DNA from: Rickettsiales bacterium
Lineage (GTDB): Bacteria; Pseudomonadota; Alphaproteobacteria; Rickettsiales; UBA8987
Direction: 5' to 3'
DNA: 13,026 nt
Assembly (NCBI GenBank): GCA_020631295.1
Contig: JAHDHN010000038.1
Span: 1 to 13,026, forward strand
In this document: one piece after another, positions 1 to 6,814 of the stretch
Layout: each line of letters opens with the position of its first letter
How positions within the stretch are numbered: position 1 is the first letter of the stretch
Notes under the pieces: generated by a model
What the model saw: the letters and a program-made list of their open reading frames with translations, nothing else
What the model was told of the DNA's origin: nothing
Databases searched by the model: none
Translations under genes and position numbers: made by a program

Positions 1-178
1 CTTTTGCATACCTTGCTGCTTTAGAATCCTTAAAAGGTTTATGATCAACTACTCCTTGCACACGCGCATAATATGTAGGGGAGGTTTCACCTAGTGTACC
101 AAACTGCCCGGGCTGAGACCATTTTATCAGCCAGGGCAATGCCTCTTTCTCAAGGTACGTATTGCCTAGATCTGACAT
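1..178 (-). CDS. Unrecognised protein, N-terminal part only (runs off the left edge)
   Basis: An open reading frame starts at the ATG at 176-178 and stays open for 59 codons to the window edge. It begins MSDLGNTYLEKEALPWLIKW and continues with a polar stretch containing an SPTYYARVQG segment and several Lys residues. No signal peptide, membrane segment or catalytic motif is visible. The start is supported by a GGTGGAG ribosome binding site about 5 bases upstream and by a good sigma70-type promoter at 212-240, so the gene is probably transcribed separately from petC, which ends about 100 bp upstream. I do not recognise the family; with only 59 residues visible no function is offered. Confidence 0.6.
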   Translation of the reverse strand, partial: MSDLGNTYLEKEALPWLIKWSQPGQFGTLGETSPTYYARVQGVVDHKPFKDSKAARYAK

Positions 179-211
179 AATCGCTCCACCTATTTATTAT
201 TAGACAGAGCT

Positions 212-240
212 AATATAACAAAATTATATAAAAAGCACAA
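212..240 (-). promoter_or_regulatory. Candidate sigma70 promoter of the leftmost gene
   Basis: On the minus strand there is a -35-like TTGTGC (235-240), a 17-base spacer and a -10-like TATATT (212-217). It lies about 35 bases upstream of the ATG at 178 in an AT-rich intergenic stretch. Spacing is ideal and both hexamers are close to consensus. No factor-independent terminator for petC is apparent between 241 and 279, so read-through from petC is also possible. Confidence 0.45.
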
Positions 241-279
241 TAGGCTCAATAATTTTACAGTAGGCACAACTATTTTTAG

Positions 280-1128
280 CTACTTCACGCGGCTCCAGAT
301 GCGTTTTTTGGCCAGGTAGAAAATTACCGTGAAGAACAACAGATAAATCATCACCATCAAGCCAAGCTTTTTGCGCTGTTCCATTTCCGGCTCTGCCGCC
401 CATTGCAGAAAGTTCACCACATCTACAGACATTTGTGCCACGGTGGCTTCCGTACCATCTGGGTAGTCCACCTGTCCGTCACCCGCAATAGGAGCGGCCA
501 TGGCAAGCTTGCGGCCTTCAAAATACGGATTGTAATATTGCCCTGGCGGCACGTCTACCCCCTCTGGCGCAGGTACATCATAGCCTGTGAGCAAGGAATA
601 TACATAATTGGCACCGTCATGACGTGCTTTGATAATCAAAGACAAATCGGGCGGATACGCGCTGCCATTGGCCGCACGCGCTGCTTGCTCATTTGGGTAA
701 GGTGATACAAAGCGGTCTGAGGCGATGGCGGGGCGCTCAAACATATCACCCACATCATCCGGGCCGTCCATCACCGTATATTCTGCGGCAATGCCCTTAA
801 TTTCCGCTTCACCAAAGCCAAGCTCACCTAAATTACGGTAGGCCAACAGCTCCATAGAGTGGCAAGAGGCACAAATTTCACGATATACTTGATAACCACG
901 CTTGATGGATTGCTTATCAAAATGGCCCATCAGGCCATCAAACGGCCAATGCTGCTCATGCTTCGGGTGAATAGCCAGCTCCAGCGGATCACCATGCGGA
1001 TGATGATAAAATTTCACCACATAGATAATACCGGCTATTGTTAGCACAAACGTGGCTATGCCTAGCGGCACCGCAATAGGTGTGAAGAAGGCTTGAATGG
1101 CTTTTAATGTGTCAATAATGCGTTTCAT
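280..1128 (-). CDS. petC: Cytochrome c1, heme subunit of the cytochrome bc1 complex
   Basis: This 282-residue protein is the c-type cytochrome of complex III. It takes electrons from the Rieske iron-sulfur protein and passes them to a soluble or membrane cytochrome c in the periplasm. The heme attachment motif CASCH is at residues 86-90, and Met210 in the KLAMAAPI segment is the likely axial ligand. The conserved RNLGELG and PPDLSLIIKARH regions typical of cytochrome c1 follow the heme site. A hydrophobic segment at about 15-37 is the signal sequence or anchor, and a C-terminal membrane helix at about 255-273 followed by a basic tail (AKKRIWSR) anchors the protein. The start has an AAGGAA ribosome binding site. 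It is the last gene of petABC, 26 bp after petB. In many alphaproteobacteria petB and petC are likewise separate genes. Identity is secure. Confidence 0.97.
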   Translation of the reverse strand: MKRIIDTLKAIQAFFTPIAVPLGIATFVLTIAGIIYVVKFYHHPHGDPLELAIHPKHEQHWPFDGLMGHFDKQSIKRGYQVYREICASCHSMELLAYRNLGELGFGEAEIKGIAAEYTVMDGPDDVGDMFERPAIASDRFVSPYPNEQAARAANGSAYPPDLSLIIKARHDGANYVYSLLTGYDVPAPEGVDVPPGQYYNPYFEGRKLAMAAPIAGDGQVDYPDGTEATVAQMSVDVVNFLQWAAEPEMEQRKKLGLMVMIYLLFFTVIFYLAKKRIWSRVK

Positions 1129-1154
1129 ACGCGTGATTCCTTGGGTTAGAGAAC

Positions 1155-2378
1155 TTACTTTTTCTTGCCTTTTTTATAGGCCGCATCAATGGAGCTTGGC
1201 AATTTCACCGGTTTCTCCACAAACGGAATAAAGAATAACAGGAAGAAATACGCAAAATAATAGCCCGTTGCCGCTTGAGAGGCGAGTACATACAAGCCCT
1301 CTGCTGGCTGCGCGCCCAACCACCCTAGGAATACAAAGTTGGCGATAAAGGCAAAATAGAACCATTTAAATACCGGGCGGTAGCTACCGCTGCGCACTGG
1401 GCTGCGATCCAACCATGGCAAAATGAACAAAATAGCAATCGCACCAAACATGGCGGCCACACCGCCCAGCTTATCTGGAATCGCGCGCAAAATGGCATAA
1501 AACGGCAAGAAATACCATTCAGGCACAATATGTGCCGGTGTTACCAGCGGATCAGCCGGAATATAGTTATCCGGGTGGCCCAAATTATTTGGCAGGTAGA
1601 ACACAAAATAGAAGAATAACAGGAAGTATACACCAAAACCGAAGAAATCTTTCACTGTATAATAAGGATGGAACGGAATCGTATCCTTCTCACTTTTCAC
1701 ATCCACCCCTGTTGGGTTGTTGGAGCCATGAATATGCAACGCAATAATATGCAAGAATACCAGGCCAAAAATCACAAATGGCAGCAGATAATGCAACGAG
1801 AAAAAGCGGTTCAACGTGGGGTTATCTACAGAGAAACCACCCAGAAGAAATTCAAGAATGAAGGTGCCAAGCCCGTCTATAATCTGATCCAAACTGGAGA
1901 ACAGGCTGGTGATTACCGTTGCGCCCCAGAAGCTCATTTGCCCCCATGGCAATACATAGCCCATAAAGGCGGTAGCCATCATCAGCAAGAAGATGATCAC
2001 GCCAAAGAACCACAAAATCTCGCGTGGCTTTTTATAGGAGCCGTAATAGAGCCCGCGCGCCATATGCGCATAGACCGCAATGAAGAACATGGATGCTCCC
2101 ACCGCATGCGTATAGCGCAGCAACCAGCCAAACGGCACATCACGCATAATGCGCTCTACCGATTCAAAGGCATGGTCCACATGCGGCGTGTAATGCATAG
2201 CCAGCACAATACCGGTTACAATCTGAATCATCAGCGCCATGCCAGCGATCGAGCCAAAATTCCACAGATAGCTCAAATTTTTGGGCGTGCGATATTCACC
2301 CTGATGCTTCAAAAATGAAAAGACCGGCAAACGATGCTCAATCCATCCTTTAACGCCTGTATATTCTTGCTGTGCCAT
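1155..2378 (-). CDS. petB: Cytochrome b of the cytochrome bc1 complex
   Basis: The 407-residue integral membrane subunit of complex III carries hemes bL and bH and both quinone sites. The four heme ligands are visible as two pairs with the standard 14-residue spacing: His91/His105 and His196/His210. The Qo-site PEWY motif is at residues 286-289. Eight hydrophobic helices can be traced from about 38 to 386, and the protein ends in a short Lys-rich tail (KKGKKK). Length is normal for a non-fused proteobacterial cytochrome b. The start follows an AAGGAA ribosome binding site about 8 bases upstream. It sits 33 bp after petA and 26 bp before petC, so the three are co-transcribed. No key residue is missing. 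Confidence 0.98.
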   Translation of the reverse strand: MAQQEYTGVKGWIEHRLPVFSFLKHQGEYRTPKNLSYLWNFGSIAGMALMIQIVTGIVLAMHYTPHVDHAFESVERIMRDVPFGWLLRYTHAVGASMFFIAVYAHMARGLYYGSYKKPREILWFFGVIIFLLMMATAFMGYVLPWGQMSFWGATVITSLFSSLDQIIDGLGTFILEFLLGGFSVDNPTLNRFFSLHYLLPFVIFGLVFLHIIALHIHGSNNPTGVDVKSEKDTIPFHPYYTVKDFFGFGVYFLLFFYFVFYLPNNLGHPDNYIPADPLVTPAHIVPEWYFLPFYAILRAIPDKLGGVAAMFGAIAILFILPWLDRSPVRSGSYRPVFKWFYFAFIANFVFLGWLGAQPAEGLYVLASQAATGYYFAYFFLLFFIPFVEKPVKLPSSIDAAYKKGKKK

Positions 2379-2411
2379 AGGCTTATTCCTTTTGCGTGTA
2401 GCGCGTGCGTG

Positions 2412-3074
2412 TTACGCCGCTTTTGCGTCTAGTTCTTCCTGTGTTTTACCCAATATGATCGTATTATCATCTTTAAATCCGTAAGGCGGGATCACCAAAT
2501 TATCCGGCGCAGGGCCCTTACGGATACGACCAGAAATATCATAATGCGAGCCGTGGCATGGGCAGAACCAGCCATCATAATCACCTTTGTCTGCCAGTGG
2601 GATACAACCCAGATGCGTACAAATACCAATCACTACCAACCAATCATCCTTGCCCTTAAGCACGCGCTCTATATCGTCTGGCTGGTTTTTTTGATCTGGC
2701 AGATCGGTCAATTTCACTGCACGCGCTTGGTCAATTTCTGCCTGAGTACGGCGGCGAATAAATACGGTTTTACCTTGCCATGTTACCTTCTTGCCTTCGC
2801 CTGGCACAAGGCTAGATACATCCACCTCTGTGGTGGCAAGTGCTAACATGTCCTTGCCTGGCGCAAGGCTGGTTACCAACGGCGCTGCCATGCAGGCTGC
2901 ACCAGCTGCGGCCACACCACCGGCTGCCATCACCACAAAATCGCGCTTTGTTTCATCTGCAGGCGCGCTGTTCTTTGCTGTTTTTTTCGCAGCTGTTGCC
3001 TTGCTTGCAGCCGCCTTTTTAGGCGCAGCTTTTGCTGCTGTTTTGCTTGTGGGTTTGCGTGTCTTTGTTGCCAT
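2412..3074 (-). CDS. petA: Rieske iron-sulfur subunit of the cytochrome bc1 complex, with Lys/Ala-rich N-terminal extension
   Basis: This 220-residue protein carries the [2Fe-2S] cluster that takes an electron from quinol at the Qo site and swings it to cytochrome c1. Cluster boxes are intact: CTHLGC at 152-157 and CPCHGSHYD at 171-179, giving Cys152, His154, Cys171 and His174 as ligands, with Cys157 and Cys173 forming the disulfide. The hydrophobic membrane anchor is at about 46-68, preceded by a Tat-like TKRDF sequence at 42-46 in which the usual twin Arg is Lys-Arg. Ahead of it lies an unusual 40-residue tail rich in Lys, Ala and Thr. The upstream start is supported by a GGTGAGG ribosome binding site five bases before the ATG and by the lack of another good start before the anchor. 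It is the first gene of petABC. Confidence 0.97.
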   Translation of the reverse strand: MATKTRKPTSKTAAKAAPKKAAASKATAAKKTAKNSAPADETKRDFVVMAAGGVAAAGAACMAAPLVTSLAPGKDMLALATTEVDVSSLVPGEGKKVTWQGKTVFIRRRTQAEIDQARAVKLTDLPDQKNQPDDIERVLKGKDDWLVVIGICTHLGCIPLADKGDYDGWFCPCHGSHYDISGRIRKGPAPDNLVIPPYGFKDDNTIILGKTQEELDAKAA

Positions 3075-3107
3075 AATGCCTCACCAAGAAGGTTAAAATC
3101 CGCCGGA

Positions 3108-3136
3108 TTATTACCTCTGTTACAACAGCAACGCAA
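3108..3136 (-). promoter_or_regulatory. Candidate petABC promoter
   Basis: On the minus strand a -35-like TTGCGT (3131-3136) is separated by exactly 17 bases from a -10-like TAATAA (3108-3113), about 35 bases upstream of the petA start. A small inverted repeat, CTGTT-AC-AACAG (3117-3128), lies between the two hexamers. The location in the 80-bp gap between amgK and petA fits a separate promoter for the bc1 operon. Confidence 0.4.
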
Positions 3137-3142
3137 GCAGAG

Positions 3143-3171
3143 ATTATAAAAATTCTAACCACGCTTCTCCA
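3143..3171 (-). promoter_or_regulatory. Alternative petABC promoter with perfect -10 box
   Basis: A perfect TATAAT (3143-3148, minus strand) lies in AT-rich sequence just after the amgK stop, with a weak -35-like TGGAGA (3166-3171) at 17 bases that falls inside the amgK coding end. Either this or the nearer candidate at 3108-3136 could drive petABC; the two may act in tandem. Confidence 0.35.
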
Positions 3172-4156
3172 CCGGCACAAACATATCGCACCAGGCCTGC
3201 AGCTCTGCCAAAGCAGGACGGGCGAGATCTGCAGTAACATAGCGCCACACGCGCGGCAGATAATCCAGGTAATGCGGCTTGTTGTCTCGCGCCGCTAACC
3301 GTGCAAAAATACCCAAAATTTTGATATTACGCTGCGCGGCTAGCACGGCATAATCATGCATTAATTTTGCTTCTTCAAAGCGGCTGTGTTTATGGTAATG
3401 AGCCAGCATTTCTGCCACGCACGCATCGGACACTACTCTGCGCGCATCCTCCAGCAATGAAACAATATCATAAGCCGGAGAGCCGATGAGCGCATCTTGA
3501 TAATCCAGCAAGCCCACCTGCTTTAGCGGCGCTTCTTCTGCCTCGCATAGTAGCAAATTATCGGCGTGATAATCACGCAGCACCGTTACCTCTTGTGGGT
3601 AATGCAAGCTGGCAAATAATGTCTTCCACGCGGCGTAAAATTCTGTTTTGGCACCCTCTGGCAAAGCAATGCCCTTGGCCGGGATATACCAGTCAATAAA
3701 CAGCTCCACCTCACGCATCAACACCGCCTCATCATACGCGGGCACATCTGCTGGTTGTTGATTATGCAGATGCAGCAACACATCCATGGCTCGCATATAT
3801 AACGGTATTTCCTGCGCAGGCTCCTTGGCTAGCAGTGGGTTGAACAGCTTATCTCCCAGATCTTCCAGCAGCAAAAATCCGGCTTGTGCATCTTGCGCTA
3901 TAATATGCGGTGGGTGCAACGCAATTTCTGTGAGATATTCCGTGATTGCCACGAAGGGAGCTGTGTCCTCTTTTTCTGGCGGCGCATCCATCACCACCGC
4001 ATGCGCATTGCCCTGCGTTGCACGGTAATATTTACGAAACGATGCATCTCCCGCCAGCATGGTGAGGGTGGCCTCACCCCAGCCCGCCTGATCCAGCATG
4101 GCCTCTAAGGCTGCTTTTCGTGCAGGTGCTATGAAAATGTCTTCAGCGATGTCCAT
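3155..4156 (-). CDS. amgK: Aminoglycoside phosphotransferase-fold kinase, likely cell-wall sugar (MurNAc/GlcNAc) kinase AmgK
   Basis: This 333-residue protein has the small-molecule kinase fold of the aminoglycoside phosphotransferase family. The catalytic loop LRDYHADNLL is at 193-202 (Asp195 catalytic base, Asn200 metal ligand), and LLDYQDA at 216-222 supplies the DFG-equivalent Asp218. The N-terminal lobe contains GDASFRKYYR (36-45), a pattern typical of the alphaproteobacterial relatives next to tsaE. In Pseudomonas AmgK phosphorylates the anomeric position of N-acetylmuramate and N-acetylglucosamine for peptidoglycan recycling. Position directly after tsaE, overlapping it by 28 bp, matches the usual alphaproteobacterial arrangement. 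The usual next gene, the nucleotidyltransferase murU, is absent here; petABC follows instead. The family call is firm, the exact substrate is inferred from context. The first ATG has only a weak ribosome binding site; Met20 is an alternative start. Confidence 0.82.
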   Translation of the reverse strand: MDIAEDIFIAPARKAALEAMLDQAGWGEATLTMLAGDASFRKYYRATQGNAHAVVMDAPPEKEDTAPFVAITEYLTEIALHPPHIIAQDAQAGFLLLEDLGDKLFNPLLAKEPAQEIPLYMRAMDVLLHLHNQQPADVPAYDEAVLMREVELFIDWYIPAKGIALPEGAKTEFYAAWKTLFASLHYPQEVTVLRDYHADNLLLCEAEEAPLKQVGLLDYQDALIGSPAYDIVSLLEDARRVVSDACVAEMLAHYHKHSRFEEAKLMHDYAVLAAQRNIKILGIFARLAARDNKPHYLDYLPRVWRYVTADLARPALAELQAWCDMFVPVEKRG

Positions 4157-4596
4157 AACTCAGAAGTAGCGTAATCTGCATGTTGTGCAACTGTAATACG
4201 GCGTTGTGTTTCGCTTTCACCATATTCTAAGGTAAGATGCAGCGTGTGCGGTGGCCAAATATCTGCAATAATTTCCGGCCATTCAATGAGAGAAATGCCT
4301 TCGGCAAAGGCTTCTTCAATGCCAATATTCCACACCTCTTCGGCGTGCTCCAGGCGGTATAAATCAAAATGCCACAGATGCGGCGGATAATGCTGCACCA
4401 GCGGAAATGTGGGGCTGAGCACCACCGTTTCTTGGCCGCATAAATGCTTGATTGCGGCTTGCGAGAAGGCCGTTTTCCCAGCACCTAACGTGCCATGCAA
4501 GGCAAGCACATCACCTGGCTGCAACGCCTGCATAATGGTTGTGGCCAGTGCCTTGGTGCCTTCAAGCGTCTCTATTACTATCGTTATATTGGGCAT
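4129..4596 (-). CDS. tsaE: tRNA threonylcarbamoyladenosine biosynthesis ATPase TsaE (YjeE)
   Basis: The 155-residue protein is the P-loop ATPase that works with TsaB and TsaD to make the t6A modification at position 37 of ANN-decoding tRNAs in the cytoplasm. The Walker A motif GTLGAGKT is at residues 35-42, followed by the family-specific SPTF (61-64), HFDLYRL (76-82) and the EWPE segment (105-108). Length is normal for the family. It starts three bases after the divL stop, and its 3' end overlaps amgK by 28 bp, so the three genes are clearly translated from one message. Nothing is missing from the recognised motifs. Confidence 0.95.
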   Translation of the reverse strand: MPNITIVIETLEGTKALATTIMQALQPGDVLALHGTLGAGKTAFSQAAIKHLCGQETVVLSPTFPLVQHYPPHLWHFDLYRLEHAEEVWNIGIEEAFAEGISLIEWPEIIADIWPPHTLHLTLEYGESETQRRITVAQHADYATSELWTSLKTFS

Positions 4597-4599
4597 GGG

Positions 4600-6558
4600 T
4601 TACTCTGCCTGCTTGGTATCATCTTCTGCTTGCGGGAAACGGCAACTGATTATGGTGCCCACATTCTCGCGAGACTCAATTTCCATTGTACCTTCATGCA
4701 GCTCCACAAAGCTTTTTGCTAGGCTGAGGCTCAATCCAAACCCAGTCATTACACCGTCTGAATGGGTCGCTTGGAATTTATCAAACAAGCCTTGCTGGCT
4801 TTCCAATGTCATGCCACGGCCGGTATCTTTCACCTGCAATAATAATGTGGTGTCTGATTCTTTACGCGCAAGCACCGTGACCGTTCCCTCGTTATTCTCA
4901 TGCTTGATGGCATTATGGAGTAAATTGACCAGCACCTGCAAAATACGCGCACGGTCTGCCAGCATATGCTCCACCGCATCATCTATGTCACATACCACCT
5001 TCAATGCTTTTTCTTCGGCCTCTTTTTGCACTGCCTGCAGTGCTTCTTCTATCACCGCTTGCACGGCAAATTGTTCACGGTTTAGCACCATAAAGCCCGC
5101 ATCAATATTGGTGGCATCAATCACATTATCAATAATCTTATTCAGGCGCTGGGACGCAGCCACCATATCTCTCAGATATTCGGTTTGCCTCTCATTCAAA
5201 TCGCCCAAATAACCTTGCAATAATAGCTCAGCAAAGCCTTTAATAGAGGTAAGCGGCGAGCGCAATTCATAGGACACATTATCCAAGAATTTGGTCCGAA
5301 TCGCATCGGCACGCTGCAATGCCTCTTTCTCTGCCCGCAGTGATTCTTCCACGCGGTAGCTGTCGCTAATATCCAGATAACTCATCATAAATGCACCGTC
5401 TGGTAGCGGATGTGTGGTACGGCTATATACATTGCCGTTAGGCAGCGGTATGCGCTGCTGGCTTACCTCACGACGCGCCACCAGCTGCAACACTGCTTGC
5501 TTGCGTTGTTCCCAATCTTCACCCGGAAGCAACACGCTTTCTTTGGCATGCTCCATCATGTCGTTAATATGCGGATGCGTCTCCAAATAATCTTGCGGCA
5601 GGCCCCACAAGTCACGATAGGCAGGGTTGGTAAGCTGCACACGTCCATTTTCACCCAACACCACAATGGCTTCTTCCAGCGCATCCACCGTCATACGGTT
5701 GATAGAGCTCAGTGTGTTATAGGATTGCTCCAAAGCGATTTTCTCGGTCAGATCTTCATAGGAAAACAGCAAGCCGCCCATGGCATGCGGAATCACCACC
5801 AGCTTGATGGTGCGGTTATCCGGCAGGTAATAAAACTCCTCATGCAGATCAATCACACTCTCAAACAGGCTGTTGATGGATTGGCGAAACTCACGGAAAT
5901 TCACCTGCTCTGGCAGCGCACGAGATTCGCGCTGTCTCTCCAGAATTTCATTTAAGGTTGGTGCATTATTTAAGAAATGCTGCGGCAGTTGCCACATCAC
6001 CGCATAAGCATGATTATAGCGCTGCAGCTGGCGGTTTGAATCAAAAATTGCAATCGCATTGGTGGAGCTTGCAATCAAATCATTGGCAAAATCATTAAAC
6101 TCATCCAGTTCACGCTGCTTGGCTTCCAGGCTGGTAAAATCCAGGCCAATACTCATCCAGCCTTCATCGGTTTTGATATCGTGCACCTGCAGCCATTTGC
6201 GTTGCCCATCAATAATGCAATGCTCGTAATGATGCCGGAATTTCACGCCCTCAGGCATTTCATAGGCAGGCACATGGTTGGTGAGCCATTGTTGGCCTTT
6301 AATCACCTCATCTGCCGGTGCGCCCAGCGCCCGCTCATAACATGGGTTGACATACATAATGCCCTCAGTTTCCGTGTGCAGCCACACAGGCGCAGGCATA
6401 TGCTGCATAATCTGGCGCAGCTGGGTTGTTTCCTCTGTGAGTGTCACATGTGCCGCACTTAGCTTCATCAAACGCAGCGTGAGCCACAGCACACCGGCCA
6501 GCAACAGCACGGCCACAATAACCACCAGTAACAACACCCATGTGGAGAGTTCAATCAT
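4600..6558 (-). CDS. divL: DivL-like PAS sensor pseudo-histidine/tyrosine kinase
   Basis: This 652-residue membrane protein has an N-terminal TM helix (about 7-29), three PAS-like domains (about 48-140, 160-270 and 285-395), a dimerisation (HisKA-type) helix pair and a HATPase domain. The phospho-accepting position of the H-box is Tyr430 in VSYELRSPLTSI (428-439), where ordinary kinases have His; the codon is TAT. ATP-binding motifs are present: N-box LVNLLHNAIKH (543-553), G1 DTGRGM (578-583), F-box LFDKF (591-595) and G2 GFGLSLSLAK (606-615). Tyr at this site is the hallmark of DivL, which in Caulobacter binds DivK and tunes the CckA-CtrA cell-cycle relay. The Caulobacter protein is longer, at about 770 residues. 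The tsaE and amgK neighbours are also those of divL in other alphaproteobacteria. Function in this organism is inferred. The ribosome binding site is weak. Confidence 0.85.
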   Translation of the reverse strand: MIELSTWVLLLVVIVAVLLLAGVLWLTLRLMKLSAAHVTLTEETTQLRQIMQHMPAPVWLHTETEGIMYVNPCYERALGAPADEVIKGQQWLTNHVPAYEMPEGVKFRHHYEHCIIDGQRKWLQVHDIKTDEGWMSIGLDFTSLEAKQRELDEFNDFANDLIASSTNAIAIFDSNRQLQRYNHAYAVMWQLPQHFLNNAPTLNEILERQRESRALPEQVNFREFRQSINSLFESVIDLHEEFYYLPDNRTIKLVVIPHAMGGLLFSYEDLTEKIALEQSYNTLSSINRMTVDALEEAIVVLGENGRVQLTNPAYRDLWGLPQDYLETHPHINDMMEHAKESVLLPGEDWEQRKQAVLQLVARREVSQQRIPLPNGNVYSRTTHPLPDGAFMMSYLDISDSYRVEESLRAEKEALQRADAIRTKFLDNVSYELRSPLTSIKGFAELLLQGYLGDLNERQTEYLRDMVAASQRLNKIIDNVIDATNIDAGFMVLNREQFAVQAVIEEALQAVQKEAEEKALKVVCDIDDAVEHMLADRARILQVLVNLLHNAIKHENNEGTVTVLARKESDTTLLLQVKDTGRGMTLESQQGLFDKFQATHSDGVMTGFGLSLSLAKSFVELHEGTMEIESRENVGTIISCRFPQAEDDTKQAE

Positions 6559-6610
6559 ACCATCACGCTATAAACGCAAAAACACAGGTCGTCACCAACA
6601 AACCCAAAGG

Positions 6611-6627
6611 GAATAAAAAAAGAAAAA
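6611..6627 (-). terminator. T-rich run after tRNA-His
   Basis: Directly downstream of the tRNA 3' end the minus strand reads TTTTTCTTTTTTTATT. The stable tRNA acceptor/T-arm followed by this U-rich tract could act as a simple terminator, though no separate hairpin sits immediately before it. Whether transcription continues into divL cannot be told from sequence. Confidence 0.3.
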
Positions 6628-6628
6628 G

Positions 6629-6706
6629 TGGGGCGAGTGATGGGAATTGAACCCACGACCTCCAATGCCACAAACTGGCGCTCTAACCAACTGAGCTACA
6701 CCCGCC
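6629..6706 (-). tRNA. tRNA-His (anticodon GTG)
   Basis: The minus strand folds into a complete cloverleaf. The acceptor stem pairs GCGGGTG with CACTCGC, the D-arm reads TAGCTCAGTTGGTTAGAGC, the anticodon loop TTGTGGC carries GTG (6669-6671), and the T-arm is GTGGG-TTCAATT-CCCAT. The extra 5' G (position -1, base 6706) is encoded and faces C73, the standard histidine identity element, and the 3' CCA is encoded. A T-rich run on the minus strand just downstream (6611-6627) probably ends the transcript, although divL starts only 70 bp further on the same strand. Confidence 0.96.
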
Positions 6707-6725
6707 ACAACAAAAAGGTGAGCGC

Positions 6726-6754
6726 TAGCTAACAAGAAGCGCTGTGCTTTTCAA
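6726..6754 (-). promoter_or_regulatory. Candidate promoter of tRNA-His
   Basis: On the minus strand TTGAAA (6749-6754) is followed after 17 bases by TAGCTA (6726-6731), which ends 19 bases upstream of the tRNA 5' end. Hexamers and spacing fit a sigma70 promoter, and the position is right for a tRNA gene with a short leader. Two copies of the self-complementary AGCGCT (6721-6726 and 6738-6743) overlap it. Confidence 0.4.
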
Positions 6755-6770
6755 TAGCTTTATGCAAAGA

Positions 6771-6790
6771 TAATGCATATTATTGCATTA
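6771..6790. repeat. Inverted repeat upstream of grxC
   Basis: Two perfect 7-base arms, TAATGCA and TGCATTA, are separated by six bases (TATTAT). The repeat sits about 25 bases upstream of the grxC start and 65 bases from tRNA-His, in the divergent control region. Spacing of the half-sites (13 bases centre to centre) could suit a dimeric regulator, but AT-rich symmetry can also arise by chance. No clear grxC promoter hexamers were found. Confidence 0.3.
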
Positions 6791-6814
6791 CTGCTAAGCT
6801 AAAGGAGACAGATC

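Noticed and set aside
1668..2318. A 216-codon plus-strand frame inside petB
   Set aside because: Antisense shadow of cytochrome b; His/Gln-rich product without membrane segments or motifs.
4409..5212. A 267-codon plus-strand frame across tsaE and divL
   Set aside because: Antisense to two well-supported genes, Ser/Cys-rich low-quality composition, no domain.
6738..6743. AGCGCT repeat pair as a terminator hairpin
   Set aside because: Each copy is self-complementary, the 6-bp stem has an 11-base loop, and it sits in a promoter-type region with no gene ending there.
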